Assembly (NCBI GenBank): GCA_030538155.1
Contig: JAUNUN010000015.1
Location: 1 to 55,977 of the forward strand
Reading direction: 5' to 3'
From: a bacterium
GTDB lineage: Bacteria; Desulfobacterota; Desulfobulbia; Desulfobulbales; Desulfobulbaceae
DNA: 55,977 nucleotides
A program made the position numbers and the translations under genes. A model generated the notes under the pieces. It made no database searches. It was not told where the DNA came from and was given only the letters and a program-made list of their open reading frames with translations. Shown one piece after another: positions 24,442-33,035 of the stretch (position 1 is the stretch's first letter; the number at the start of each line of letters is the position of its first letter).

Positions 24442-25710
24442 TTAGTGCCACACCTGACCGGGATGCCGTTTTTGCCACAGAACCAGCAGCAGTGCGGCTG
24501 TCGGCGCGAGCAGTGCAGGCAGGGCCAAAGCCAGATAGGACGGCCACCACAGAACGGCATCGACCATGTTCTGGCCCGGATTGCAGCCCTGCAGTATAGC
24601 GCCGAACACTGCCGGCGAGATGGTGGTCATGCCGAAACCAGCCACGGACTGCACGCCCAGGGCAGTGCCCAAGAGACGCTCGGGCACCACTTCAGTAAGC
24701 ACCGCCTTATACATGGCAGTATCGGCAATCACCCAGGCGCCCAGCCACAGGCTGACCCCTACCACCAGAGCAGGCGAATGCCCATGGGTGAAGCCCAGCA
24801 TGCTGCTGCCCAAAAAGCCGGCCAATGACGACAGCATGATGATGCGGATGCGGCCGAACTTGTCTGCCAGAATGCCGCAGAGCGCGGTTGCAGGTACGCC
24901 CACAAAGACCGAGAGTGAAGCCAGCATGGTGCTGGTGGAGACCGCATCCGCAGCCTTGCCGCCAAGCGCCAGGATGGAGGAGTGAAGAAAGGGCCCGAGC
25001 CAGCTGTTATGGCCGTAGAGTTCCCACATATGCCCCATATAGGCCAAGGTGATCAAAACTGCCGGCACAAGCAGGACCAGTTTGTTTTTTGCAAACTCTC
25101 CAGTACCGGTTACAGCCGCTGCAGGTGTACCCGGAACCCTGCTTTGCGGCACCCTGCGCTCCTGCACCAGAAAAGTCACACAGAAAAAACCGATAAAGGC
25201 GGGTAATGAGGTGGCCAGAATACCGGCGCGCCAGCCCCAGCGGGCCGCAAACCAGCCGGTTATAAGATAGCTGGCCGCTCCTGCCAGAGGAATGGCCACG
25301 GTAAAGAGACTCAAGGCCTTGCCTCGCTCATTGGCGGCAAACCACTGGGTAAGCAGGGCCATGCCCGGCACATAGATAGCACCGGTGGCCAGCCCGGAAA
25401 GCACTCGCAGCCAGAGAATAGCGCCAAAGCTATTGGCAATAAGGGCAAAGAGTGTGGAAAAAACACCGGCCAGCAGGGTTGCAGCAACAATCACCCGCTT
25501 TGGCCCGATCTTGTCGGAAAGCCAGCCGGTAAAAAGTACAATGACTACATACCCGATCTGAAAAGCGGAGATGATGGCCCCGATCTGGGAGGAGTTGAGC
25601 TGGAACTCCTGGGCTAATGCCGGTGCAACCGCAGAGAAGTTGTACCAGGGTAGGGAGGCAAAAAAGAGGCCGAGCGAAAGAAAGAGCAGGATGGAATATT
25701 TTTGAGCCAT
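24442..25710 (-). CDS. MFS transporter
   Basis: A 12-span major facilitator protein (422 aa). The signature loop between spans 2 and 3 is GWLSDKIGPKRVIVAAT and its repeat after span 8 is GILADKFGRIRIIM. The N-terminus (FASLPWYNFSAVAPALAQEF) and LRVLSGLATGAIYVPGMALL are common in organic-anion and nitrate/sulfonate-type MFS members. No substrate is claimed. The ATG at 25710 is preferred; a TTG at 25764 would lengthen it, but that region belongs to repeat copy D. Confidence 0.85.
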   Translation of the reverse strand: MAQKYSILLFLSLGLFFASLPWYNFSAVAPALAQEFQLNSSQIGAIISAFQIGYVVIVLFTGWLSDKIGPKRVIVAATLLAGVFSTLFALIANSFGAILWLRVLSGLATGAIYVPGMALLTQWFAANERGKALSLFTVAIPLAGAASYLITGWFAARWGWRAGILATSLPAFIGFFCVTFLVQERRVPQSRVPGTPAAAVTGTGEFAKNKLVLLVPAVLITLAYMGHMWELYGHNSWLGPFLHSSILALGGKAADAVSTSTMLASLSVFVGVPATALCGILADKFGRIRIIMLSSLAGFLGSSMLGFTHGHSPALVVGVSLWLGAWVIADTAMYKAVLTEVVPERLLGTALGVQSVAGFGMTTISPAVFGAILQGCNPGQNMVDAVLWWPSYLALALPALLAPTAALLLVLWQKRHPGQVWH

Positions 25711-25746
25711 CGCGTCACCAATTTGCTCTGAAATGGTGTGGCTTTC

Positions 25747-25799
25747 ATTCCATTGCCATATCAAAGCCTCTCTCTAACGACTTTGAGCTGGAAGCGGAA
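25747..25799. repeat. Dispersed repeat, copy D (ends only)
   Basis: Arms at 25747-25766 and 25781-25799 form an imperfect inverted repeat around a 14-base loop. Read on the minus strand the right arm (TTCCGCTTCCAGCTCAAAG) matches the left end of copy A at 16 of 19 bases, and the left arm matches the other end of copy A at 16 of 20. The core is absent. It lies 26 bases after the rph stop. Confidence 0.5.
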
Positions 25800-25825
25800 C
25801 TACTGCAATCTTGACTGAAAAAAGA

Positions 25826-26533
25826 TCACCACAAACGTGCAAAGATCTCCTTAAGACCCGTTGCGGCCAGAGCGGCCAGGGCGCTGAACTGCTCCGGGGC
25901 AAAGGGCGCGCCCTCTGCCGTGCTTTGCACCTCGATCCAGCGGCCGTCGCCTGCCATGACAAAGTTGGCATCCACCTCGGCTGTCGAATCTTCGCTGTAG
26001 TCCAAATCCAGGATGGGTCTGCCCTCAACGATGCCTGCGCTTACCGCTGCAACCGGCAGCAAAGCGGGCATGGCGGCCAGTTTCTGCTCCGCCACCATGG
26101 CTGTGAGGGCCGCACGCAGGGCCAGAGCCGCACCGGTGATGGAGGCGCAGCGGGTGCCGCCATCTGCGTTGAGCACATCGCAGTCCACCCGCAAGGTATG
26201 CCGGCCGAGTTGACGCAGATCCACCATCATGCGTAAGGAGCGGCCGATCAGACGCTGGATTTCATAGGTTCTGCCGCCGATGCCGCTCACCGCCTCCCTG
26301 CGGCCGCGGCTGTGGGTCGCCCGTGGCAGCATGCCGTATTCAGCGGTGATCCAGCCCTGCTCCTTGCCGACCAGAAAGGGCGGCACCCGGTCTTCCACGC
26401 TCACCGCGCAGAGCACCTGGGTAGCTCCCATGCTGATCAGCACCGAACCTTCGGCATGGGGTTGAAAGCCGTATTCCACCTTAAGCGGCCGCAGGCTGTC
26501 GGCGGCGCGATTATCTGAGCGTTCTGAGTGCAT
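25826..26533 (-). CDS. rph: Ribonuclease PH
   Basis: A phosphorolytic 3'-5' exoribonuclease trimming tRNA precursors (235 aa). Family signatures include [31 protein letters not shown] with phosphate-binding residues, [13 protein letters not shown] and [14 protein letters not shown], and [20 protein letters not shown]. Start at ATG 26533 follows GAGGAG; an upstream in-frame ATG at 26560 is less suited. It is the last gene of a short run relA-smr-rph. Confidence 0.95.
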   Translation of the reverse strand: MHSERSDNRAADSLRPLKVEYGFQPHAEGSVLISMGATQVLCAVSVEDRVPPFLVGKEQGWITAEYGMLPRATHSRGRREAVSGIGGRTYEIQRLIGRSLRMMVDLRQLGRHTLRVDCDVLNADGGTRCASITGAALALRAALTAMVAEQKLAAMPALLPVAAVSAGIVEGRPILDLDYSEDSTAEVDANFVMAGDGRWIEVQSTAEGAPFAPEQFSALAALAATGLKEIFARLW

Positions 26534-26566
26534 AGGACACTCCTCTTCTTGTTGTTCCATTTTCTA

Positions 26567-27070
26567 TTATTCCACGTTCGCCGCAAGCCGCTCTTTGACC
26601 GGCTTTCCGGCCAAGAGCACCACGGTCACGCCGGGATTAGCTCGATTCAGGTCGGGATGGCGGCGCAGAAAGGGATAGCGCCGCAGCAACTGCTTGCCCC
26701 GGCTGGAGCGGCCTTCAAATTCCTCGCCAGGAATGGCCGATTCAACCACCTGCTGTTGCTCCAGAAAGGCGAGGCGTGCGCGCACCGCCTCGCGGATCGC
26801 ACCGCCCCGGCCGCTTGAGCCGTAACCATGGATCAGGCTTAGCACCCGGATGCCCTGAAGCCGACTTGCCCGGATCTCTGTTTCCAGGCGCTTGATGGCC
26901 TGGTCAACCAGGGGCATGCCCTTTTCCAGATTGATCAGCCGATGTTGGTTGAGGGAGCTAGGCGCAACACTGTGGCCTGAGCTGCTCTGTTTGGAATGGC
27001 AATAGGGGCAGCGGCCCGGGCCGGCCACTGCGGCGTCAAAGCTGTTTCCACACACCTCACAGATCTGCAT
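26567..27070 (-). CDS. Smr-domain protein with N-terminal zinc ribbon
   Basis: A 167-aa protein with CEVC...CPYC (residues 4-7 and 21-24), a rubredoxin-like zinc ribbon, then an Smr domain, RVLSLIHGYGSSGRGGAIRE, like the MutS2 C-terminal module. Smr domains nick or bind branched DNA, or cleave RNA at stalled ribosomes; which applies here is unknown. It lies between relA and rph in the same direction (33-42 base gaps), which fits an RNA or translation-stress role. Confidence 0.75.
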   Translation of the reverse strand: MQICEVCGNSFDAAVAGPGRCPYCHSKQSSSGHSVAPSSLNQHRLINLEKGMPLVDQAIKRLETEIRASRLQGIRVLSLIHGYGSSGRGGAIREAVRARLAFLEQQQVVESAIPGEEFEGRSSRGKQLLRRYPFLRRHPDLNRANPGVTVVLLAGKPVKERLAANVE

Positions 27071-27112
27071 GAGTGCAAAACGCCCCTACCAGTCGTTGGC
27101 CACCAGCCAGGA

Positions 27113-29290
27113 TCAACGTCGCTTCAGCACCAGCACCTCGGGAATCTGCTGCAGGTGCTGCTTGATAAGCTGAAGATGCTCCAAATCACGCACCGCAAGC
27201 AGGGCCTCTATCTCGGCCAGGTTCTGCGGCGTGGTGCGGGCGGTCAGCTCGACAATGTCGGCGTCGTCCGCGCTGATGGAACTGCTGATGGTGGCCAGGA
27301 TGCTCTTCCTGTTTTCTGCGCGGATCAGCAGGGGGGTGTGATAGGTCTGCTGCAAACCGGCGGGCCAGCTCACCTCGACCCAGCGGGTCGAATTGGTGGC
27401 AAGCAGATTGGGGCATTCAGCTCGGTGGATGGAAAGACCGGATCCGGTGGTGATGAAGCCGATGATGGCGTCGCCCGGAATGGGGTGGCAGCAGCGGCTC
27501 ACCTTCATGGGCATATCTGCCACGCCGTCCAGATCGACACTGCCGCTTAAGGCCGGGCCCGTTTTCTTGCCTGCAGCCAGTTTCTGCGCGCGCTGCTGGA
27601 TCAGCTCGGTGCGGCGCTGCTCCTCCAATTCAGCATAGCCTTCGGGCTGCAGGGTCTGCAGCATATGCGGTACGGTCAGAGCGCCGGAGCCGACCTTGGT
27701 GAGCATGTCTTCAAGCGAAGAGCAGCCCAACTCCTTGAGCAGGAGGCGAAAATGACCGCTCTTGATGAGCGCCTGCAGGCTGAGCCCGTTCTTCTTCAGT
27801 TCCCGATCGCAGATCTCGCGGCCCAGCTTGAGTGAGCGCTCGTTTTCTTCCTTGCGCAGATACTGGCGGATACGGGTGCGGGCCCGGGCGGTTTGCACAA
27901 TTTGCAGCCAGGCACGTTTGGGATGCTGATTTTTCTGGGTGAGGATTTCAACAATGTCGCCATTTTGCAGTTTGTACTTCAACTGCACAATCTGGCCGTT
28001 GACCTTGGCGCCCACACAGGTGTCGCCCACATCCGAATGGATGGCATAGGCAAAATCAATCGGGGTGCTGCCCTTGGGCAACTCGCGCACCTCGCCCCTG
28101 GGCGTCAGGGCAAAGACATCCGGCTCATAGAGTTCGCTCTTCAAAGACTCCATGAACTCCGCCGGATCTTCCACCTCCTGCAGAGTCTGCACCAGTTGTT
28201 TGATATCCTTGAAAAGGCGAACATCCTTGCTGGAAATCTTCTGCCCTTCCTTGTAGGCCCAGTGCGCGGCCACACCCTCCTGGGCCACCCTGTCCATCTC
28301 TTCGGTGCGGATCTGGATTTCGATGAAATGGTCGTGCGGTCCGGAAACGGTCGTGTGCAAAGACTGGTAGTTGTTGGCCTTGGGTACGCTGATGTAGTCC
28401 TTGATCCTGCCCGGTACCGGCGGCCAGTCCGCATGCACCGTGCCCAGGGCCTGGTAGCACTCGCGCACCGTGCGCACGATGATGCGGAAGGCTACCTTGT
28501 CGTAGACCTGGTCTACTGTAATCTTCTGCACTACAAGTTTTTTATAGATGGAGTACAGGTGCTTGGGCCTGCCGATAATGCGCACCGGCTCCACCTTATT
28601 GGCCCTCAGCTTGGTGTAGAGGATGCCGATAACCTCGTCCACATAGGCCTGTCGCTCGTCCAGGCTGCTATCCATCTGGCTGGAGAGCTTTTCGTATTCC
28701 TCTGGAAAAAGATGGGAGAAAGACAGGTCTTCAAGCTCGCGCTTCAACCATTCAATACCCACGCGCGCGGCCAAAGGCGCGTACAGATCCATGGTTTCCC
28801 TGGCCTTGTAACGTCGCTCTTCCTCGGCGGCTGAACACAGACTGGTCATATCCTGCAAGCGGTCGGCCAGCTTCACCAACAGCACGCGGATATCCGAGCC
28901 CATGGCCAGGATATATTTGCGGATGTTTTCCACCTGGTGCGCCAGACGTGAACTGTAGCGCACATTGGTGATGCGGGTGGTGCCGTTGACAATATTGGCT
29001 ATGTCATCGCCAAAAAAATGCTGCAACTCCTCTTCATTTGCCACGCCCTCATTGAGCACGCCGTGCAGGAGTCCCGCGACAATGGTGCTCACGTCCATCT
29101 TCATGGAAACCAGTATTGCTGCCACGGCAATGGCGTGATCAAGGAAAGTGCCGCCGTAGTTGTAGGCTTTATCGGCGTGGCGCTCCTGGGCGAACTGAAC
29201 CGCCTTGTTCAAAAACTCCAGATCGCCCTGCGGCAGATACACCGCCGCCATGGCATGGAGGTGTTGCGGGCTGATAACGCTGTCAGGCAT
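27113..29290 (-). CDS. relA: RelA/SpoT-family (p)ppGpp synthetase, hydrolase site degenerate
   Basis: A 725-aa long-form RSH protein making the stringent-response alarmone. Order: HD domain (1-180), synthetase (225-345), TGS (about 393-450), then ACT at the C-terminus (655-725). Synthetase residues are intact: D264 in YDKVAFR, RIKD at 295-298 and E324 in IEIQIRTEEM. The hydrolase site is not: compared with Rel of Streptococcus dysgalactiae, H53 and H77 are kept (H52, H76), but D78 is G77, E81 is N80, D82 is E81, N148 is D147, and the RK pair before GEPY is lost. So it is probably synthetase-only, although RXKD is usually the bifunctional-type motif. It starts 186 bases after proS. Confidence 0.9.
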   Translation of the reverse strand: MPDSVISPQHLHAMAAVYLPQGDLEFLNKAVQFAQERHADKAYNYGGTFLDHAIAVAAILVSMKMDVSTIVAGLLHGVLNEGVANEEELQHFFGDDIANIVNGTTRITNVRYSSRLAHQVENIRKYILAMGSDIRVLLVKLADRLQDMTSLCSAAEEERRYKARETMDLYAPLAARVGIEWLKRELEDLSFSHLFPEEYEKLSSQMDSSLDERQAYVDEVIGILYTKLRANKVEPVRIIGRPKHLYSIYKKLVVQKITVDQVYDKVAFRIIVRTVRECYQALGTVHADWPPVPGRIKDYISVPKANNYQSLHTTVSGPHDHFIEIQIRTEEMDRVAQEGVAAHWAYKEGQKISSKDVRLFKDIKQLVQTLQEVEDPAEFMESLKSELYEPDVFALTPRGEVRELPKGSTPIDFAYAIHSDVGDTCVGAKVNGQIVQLKYKLQNGDIVEILTQKNQHPKRAWLQIVQTARARTRIRQYLRKEENERSLKLGREICDRELKKNGLSLQALIKSGHFRLLLKELGCSSLEDMLTKVGSGALTVPHMLQTLQPEGYAELEEQRRTELIQQRAQKLAAGKKTGPALSGSVDLDGVADMPMKVSRCCHPIPGDAIIGFITTGSGLSIHRAECPNLLATNSTRWVEVSWPAGLQQTYHTPLLIRAENRKSILATISSSISADDADIVELTARTTPQNLAEIEALLAVRDLEHLQLIKQHLQQIPEVLVLKRR

Positions 29291-29341
29291 GGCTGTGGCC
29301 TCCCGGTTAGCGTGACGCGGGCCTGTGCGCGACTCTCGTGT

Positions 29342-29474
29342 AATTCCATCTCAAAGCGCTCAAAGCGCTTCTTGAGTCGGCTTCAGGAAATGCTCGCAGA
29401 GATGCTTGAGCCACGCCTGCGCCACATTTCCCTCTGCCTCCTTGATACATTTTCGCTGCTCTGAAACTGGAATT
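29342..29474 (-). repeat. Dispersed repeat, copy B (133 bp, inverted ends)
   Basis: Read on the minus strand it starts AATTCCAGTTTCAG and ends CTTTGAGATGGAATT, imperfect inverted ends like copy A. Its core shares TATCAAGGAGGC (29436-29447), AAATG, CGCAGGCGT, GAGCATTT (29388-29395) and AAGCCGAC with copy A. A 9-base tandem duplication (TCAAAGCGC twice, 29351-29368) lies by one end. It starts two bases after the proS stop and fills most of the proS-relA gap. Confidence 0.75.
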
Positions 29475-29476
29475 GT

Positions 29477-31195
29477 TTACAGGCCAAGGGCGCTTTGAAT
29501 ACGAGCCTGAACCTCGGCCAGAGTTTCTTCGGCGGCCAAGAGGACGGTTTCGCCGCTGCGCCGCTCGCGCAACTCGATCTTGCCTTTTTTCTTGAAGGTT
29601 TTGCCCACGGTAAGGCGAAAAGGAATACCCAGAAGATCGGCATCGTTGAACTTGGAGCCGGGCCGTTCGTCACGGTCATCGTAGAGCACCTCTACGCCCG
29701 CAGCCGACAGCTCCTGGTAGAGACTGTCGGCAGCAGCGCTAAGATCTTCTTCATTGGGCCCCAAGTTAAGCAGGATGACCTGGAAGGGGGCAAGCGGCAG
29801 CGGAAAGATGATGCCGTTGGCATCATGATTCTGCTCGATGGCCGCGGCCACAATACGGCTTACGCCGATACCGTAGCAGCCCATGATAAAGGGCTGCTGC
29901 TGCCCTTCGCTGTCCTGAAAAGTGGCCTCCATGGCTTCTGAGTACTTGGTGCCCAGCTTGAAAATGTGACCGACCTCTATGCCCTCCTTGAAGTAGAGGG
30001 AACCGCCGCAGAGCGGGCAACTGTCGTCTTCCGCAATTTCACGCAGGTCGCCCACGATCTGCACGCTGAAGTCGCGGCTCGGATTGACGCCCTGGTAGTG
30101 GAAGCCCTTTTCGTTGGCCCCGGCCACAGCATTGACTATGGCCATGACCTCGTTGTCGGCCACCACCCTGAGCGGCAGATCCACCGGGCCGATATAGCCG
30201 ACCGGCAGGCGCTGTGCCGCCCAAACCTGGTCTTCGGTCAGGCTTTCCACCTCGCTCACGCCAAGCAGGTTCTTGAGCTTGACGGTCTGCACCTCGCGGT
30301 CGCCTCGCACCAGTGCGGCCACGAACTCCTCATCCGCCATATAGACCATGGTCTTGATGATCTGCTGGGGCGGCACCTTGAGGAACTCGGCCACGCTCTC
30401 CACCCGCTTCTGGCCGGGTGTCTCTACTTTACGCAACTCCTCCAGCTCTACGGCTGGATCAGGGCCGGCAGCAGGCGTCTTTACCACTGCCTTTTCCACG
30501 TTTGAGGCATAGCTGCAGTTGTGGCAGAGCACCAGGGTGTCTTCACCGGTTTCAGCAAGCACCATGAATTCGTGCGAATAGGAGCCGCCGATGCTGCCGC
30601 TGTCTGCCTCGACCATGCGGAAATCCAGGCCGCAGCGGCTGAACACCCGGTTGTAGGCAACGCGCATGCGCTCATAACTTGCAGCCGCGCCTTCATCGTC
30701 GGCGTCAAAGGAATAGGCATCCTTCATGACAAATTCGCGTCCGCGCATCAAACCGAAACGCGGCCGGATCTCGTCACGGTACTTGGTTTGAATCTGGTAG
30801 AGGTTCACCGGCAATTGCCGGTAAGACTGCAGCTCCCTGCGGGCAATATCCGTCACCACCTCTTCGTGGGTGGGGCCCAGGCAGCAGTCGCGATCGTTGC
30901 GGTCGCGGAAGCGGAGCAGTTCCGGTCCGTACTGCTGCCAACGGCCGGATTCCATCCACAGATCACCGGGCTGCACCATGGGCATGAGGACCTCAAGCGC
31001 CCCGGCCCGGTTCATCTCTTCGCGCACAATGGCGGTTACCTTCTGCAGGGTCATCAGGCCCAGGGGCAAAAAGGTGTAGACACCGGCGCTGAGCTTGCGG
31101 ATAAAGCCGCCCCGCAAGAGTAACTGGTGGCTGATCACCTCGGCCTCGGCCGGGGTTTCCCTAGTGGTGGGCAGCAGCATCTGTGAGTAACGCAT
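29477..31195 (-). CDS. proS: Prolyl-tRNA synthetase
   Basis: A class II aminoacyl-tRNA synthetase charging tRNA-Pro (572 aa, the bacterial type with an editing insertion). Motif 1 region GALEVLMPMVQPGDLW, motif 2 RPRFGLMRGREFVMKDAYSF and motif 3 CYGIGVSRIVAAAIEQ are clear. The INS editing domain lies between, about 225-410 (PPQQIIKTMVYMAD). It follows ispG by 20 bases at the end of the rpsB-to-proS gene run. Confidence 0.96.
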   Translation of the reverse strand: MRYSQMLLPTTRETPAEAEVISHQLLLRGGFIRKLSAGVYTFLPLGLMTLQKVTAIVREEMNRAGALEVLMPMVQPGDLWMESGRWQQYGPELLRFRDRNDRDCCLGPTHEEVVTDIARRELQSYRQLPVNLYQIQTKYRDEIRPRFGLMRGREFVMKDAYSFDADDEGAAASYERMRVAYNRVFSRCGLDFRMVEADSGSIGGSYSHEFMVLAETGEDTLVLCHNCSYASNVEKAVVKTPAAGPDPAVELEELRKVETPGQKRVESVAEFLKVPPQQIIKTMVYMADEEFVAALVRGDREVQTVKLKNLLGVSEVESLTEDQVWAAQRLPVGYIGPVDLPLRVVADNEVMAIVNAVAGANEKGFHYQGVNPSRDFSVQIVGDLREIAEDDSCPLCGGSLYFKEGIEVGHIFKLGTKYSEAMEATFQDSEGQQQPFIMGCYGIGVSRIVAAAIEQNHDANGIIFPLPLAPFQVILLNLGPNEEDLSAAADSLYQELSAAGVEVLYDDRDERPGSKFNDADLLGIPFRLTVGKTFKKKGKIELRERRSGETVLLAAEETLAEVQARIQSALGL

Positions 31196-31215
31196 TGTCT
31201 TCTCCCGCGTAAATC

Positions 31216-32310
31216 TTATGATTGACCGCTCTTCTTCAGGTGTTCCGCTTCCATGCGCTCCAGTTCCTGGAGAAAGGCGGGCAGCAGTTCCGCCTCGTTC
31301 ACCTTTTTGAAGAGCTCGCCCTTTTTAAAAATAATGCCGACACCATTGCCGCCGGCAATGCCGATATCCGCTTCCCGTGCTTCGCCCGGCCCGTTGACCA
31401 CACAGCCCATGACCGCAACTTTGAGTGGGGCCTGCATGGTCTGCAATCTGGCCTCCACCTCTTCGGCAAGAGTAAAGAGGTTGATGCGGGTACGGCCGCA
31501 GGTGGGGCAGGAAACCAGCTCCGGCCCGCGCTCGCGAATCCTGAGCGAACGCAGCAGCTCATAACCGACGCGCACCTCTTCCAGCGGATCTCGGGTGAGC
31601 GAGATGCGGAAGGTGTCGCCAATACCCTCCAACAGTAAAACGCCCAAAGCCACGCTGGACTTGACCGTACCGGCAATGAGGCCGCCTGCCTCGGTAACGC
31701 CGATATGCAGGGGATAGTCGCAGCGCTCAGACAAAAGCCGGTAACTGGCGATGGTAGTGAGCACATCCGGTGACTTGATGGAAATTTTGATGGCTGCAAA
31801 ACCGAGCTGCTCCAACCGGCGCACGTTGTCGAGCGCGCTCTCGATCAAGGATTCCGGTCGTTCCGGGCTGGGATAGCCATAGCGATCGAGCAGTTCCTTA
31901 CTGATAGAGCCGGAATTGACCCCCACACGAATGGGTGCCTGGTGCGCCTTGGCCGCATCCACCACCCGCATGAGCTTGTCAAAACCGCCCAAATTGCCGG
32001 GGTTGATGCGGATGGCCTGGGCCCCATGCTCCAGGGCCGCCACGGCCAGGCGCGCATCAAAATGGATATCGGCTATGACGGGAAGCGGGCTGCGCTTGCG
32101 GATTTCAGTGAGGGCGCGGGCCGCCTCCATGTCCGGCACAGCCACGCGAATCAGTTCGCAGCCGGCCTGGGCCAGGCGCTCGATCTGGACGCTGGTCGCC
32201 TCCACGTCGCTGGTGAGGGTATTGGTCATGGACTGCACCACAATGGGCGCATCCCCGCCAATAGTTACCGAACCAATCCGTATCTGCTGGGTTGGCCTGC
32301 GTGTGATCAT
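31216..32310 (-). CDS. ispG: (E)-4-hydroxy-3-methylbut-2-enyl-diphosphate synthase
   Basis: A 4Fe-4S enzyme of the non-mevalonate isoprenoid pathway, converting MEcPP to HMBPP (364 aa, short bacterial form). A TIM barrel (VVQSMTNTLTSDVEATSVQI to HIGVTEAGG) is followed by the cluster domain with CPTCGRTRINLF and GCVVNGPGEARE. Start at ATG 32310 after GAGGAGGGGC; the frame reaches 32427, but that extension lies inside tsaB. It overlaps the tsaB stop as ATGA. dxr of the same pathway is three genes upstream. Confidence 0.95.
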   Translation of the reverse strand: MITRRPTQQIRIGSVTIGGDAPIVVQSMTNTLTSDVEATSVQIERLAQAGCELIRVAVPDMEAARALTEIRKRSPLPVIADIHFDARLAVAALEHGAQAIRINPGNLGGFDKLMRVVDAAKAHQAPIRVGVNSGSISKELLDRYGYPSPERPESLIESALDNVRRLEQLGFAAIKISIKSPDVLTTIASYRLLSERCDYPLHIGVTEAGGLIAGTVKSSVALGVLLLEGIGDTFRISLTRDPLEEVRVGYELLRSLRIRERGPELVSCPTCGRTRINLFTLAEEVEARLQTMQAPLKVAVMGCVVNGPGEAREADIGIAGGNGVGIIFKKGELFKKVNEAELLPAFLQELERMEAEHLKKSGQS

Positions 32311-33035
32311 GCCCCTCCTCCCGTTTTCCCCTGGGCAACCAGATTCAACTCCGCCTCCGAGGCGCGCACGTAGAGGGGCTGGGGATCGACCTGCTGTGCG
32401 CCGTGCCGCATCAGCTCTGCCGCGCAAAAACCAATCATGGCTGCCCTGGGCTGGTTGATGGCAGGGGGTGCAGGGCGCAAGAGCGGATGCTTGATAAAGC
32501 TTTCATCGCAGACCGCCAACCCCGGCCCAATGCAGATCACCGGTTCCGTAATACGGGTAAGCAACGATGCGCTCGCACAGACCAGGTAAGGGCCAAGACG
32601 CTGGGGCATGCCGCTCTCGTCCATCTGGAAAGTGTTATAAAAGGCAGCATAAACCTGGTTTTTTCTGGCGTCAAGCAGGGTACAAACCCGCTCCTTTAGG
32701 GGCGGCAGTGATGCAGCCAGGCTATCCAGAGTGGGTACGGCAATAAGCGGTTTGCCGGCGGCAAAGGCCAGCCCCCTTGCTGCTGCCATACCGATGCGCA
32801 AACCGGTGAAGGAACCCGGCCCCTGGCTGACGGCCACGGCATCGATTGCCTCCCAGTCGACAGCGCTTGCCTCCAGCAGAGCCTGTACCAGGCCCAGTAA
32901 CTGTCGAGAATGGGATCGGCGGGGATAGAGGCTGTACTCGGCCAGCAGACGGCCTTGGGCGCGACCGCCCTGGGTGAGGGCTACGCTGCCGCAGCCGCTT
33001 GCCGTTTCAAGGGCCAGAATCAGGAGGCCATCCAT
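32307..33035 (-). CDS. tsaB: tRNA threonylcarbamoyladenosine synthesis protein TsaB
   Basis: The TsaB partner of TsaD/TsaE in t6A37 tRNA modification (242 aa). An ASKHA-type fold with ILALETASGCGSVAL at the N-terminus and AVSQGPGSFTGLRIGMAAAR, the family hallmark. It overlaps rseP by 16 bases before it and ispG by 4 after it, so it is co-translated within the run. Confidence 0.92.
   Translation of the reverse strand: MDGLLILALETASGCGSVALTQGGRAQGRLLAEYSLYPRRSHSRQLLGLVQALLEASAVDWEAIDAVAVSQGPGSFTGLRIGMAAARGLAFAAGKPLIAVPTLDSLAASLPPLKERVCTLLDARKNQVYAAFYNTFQMDESGMPQRLGPYLVCASASLLTRITEPVICIGPGLAVCDESFIKHPLLRPAPPAINQPRAAMIGFCAAELMRHGAQQVDPQPLYVRASEAELNLVAQGKTGGGA

Noticed and set aside
29351..29368. 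Tandem 9-base duplication TCAAAGCGC beside repeat B
   Set aside because: As a separate feature it is just two units; treated as part of copy B.
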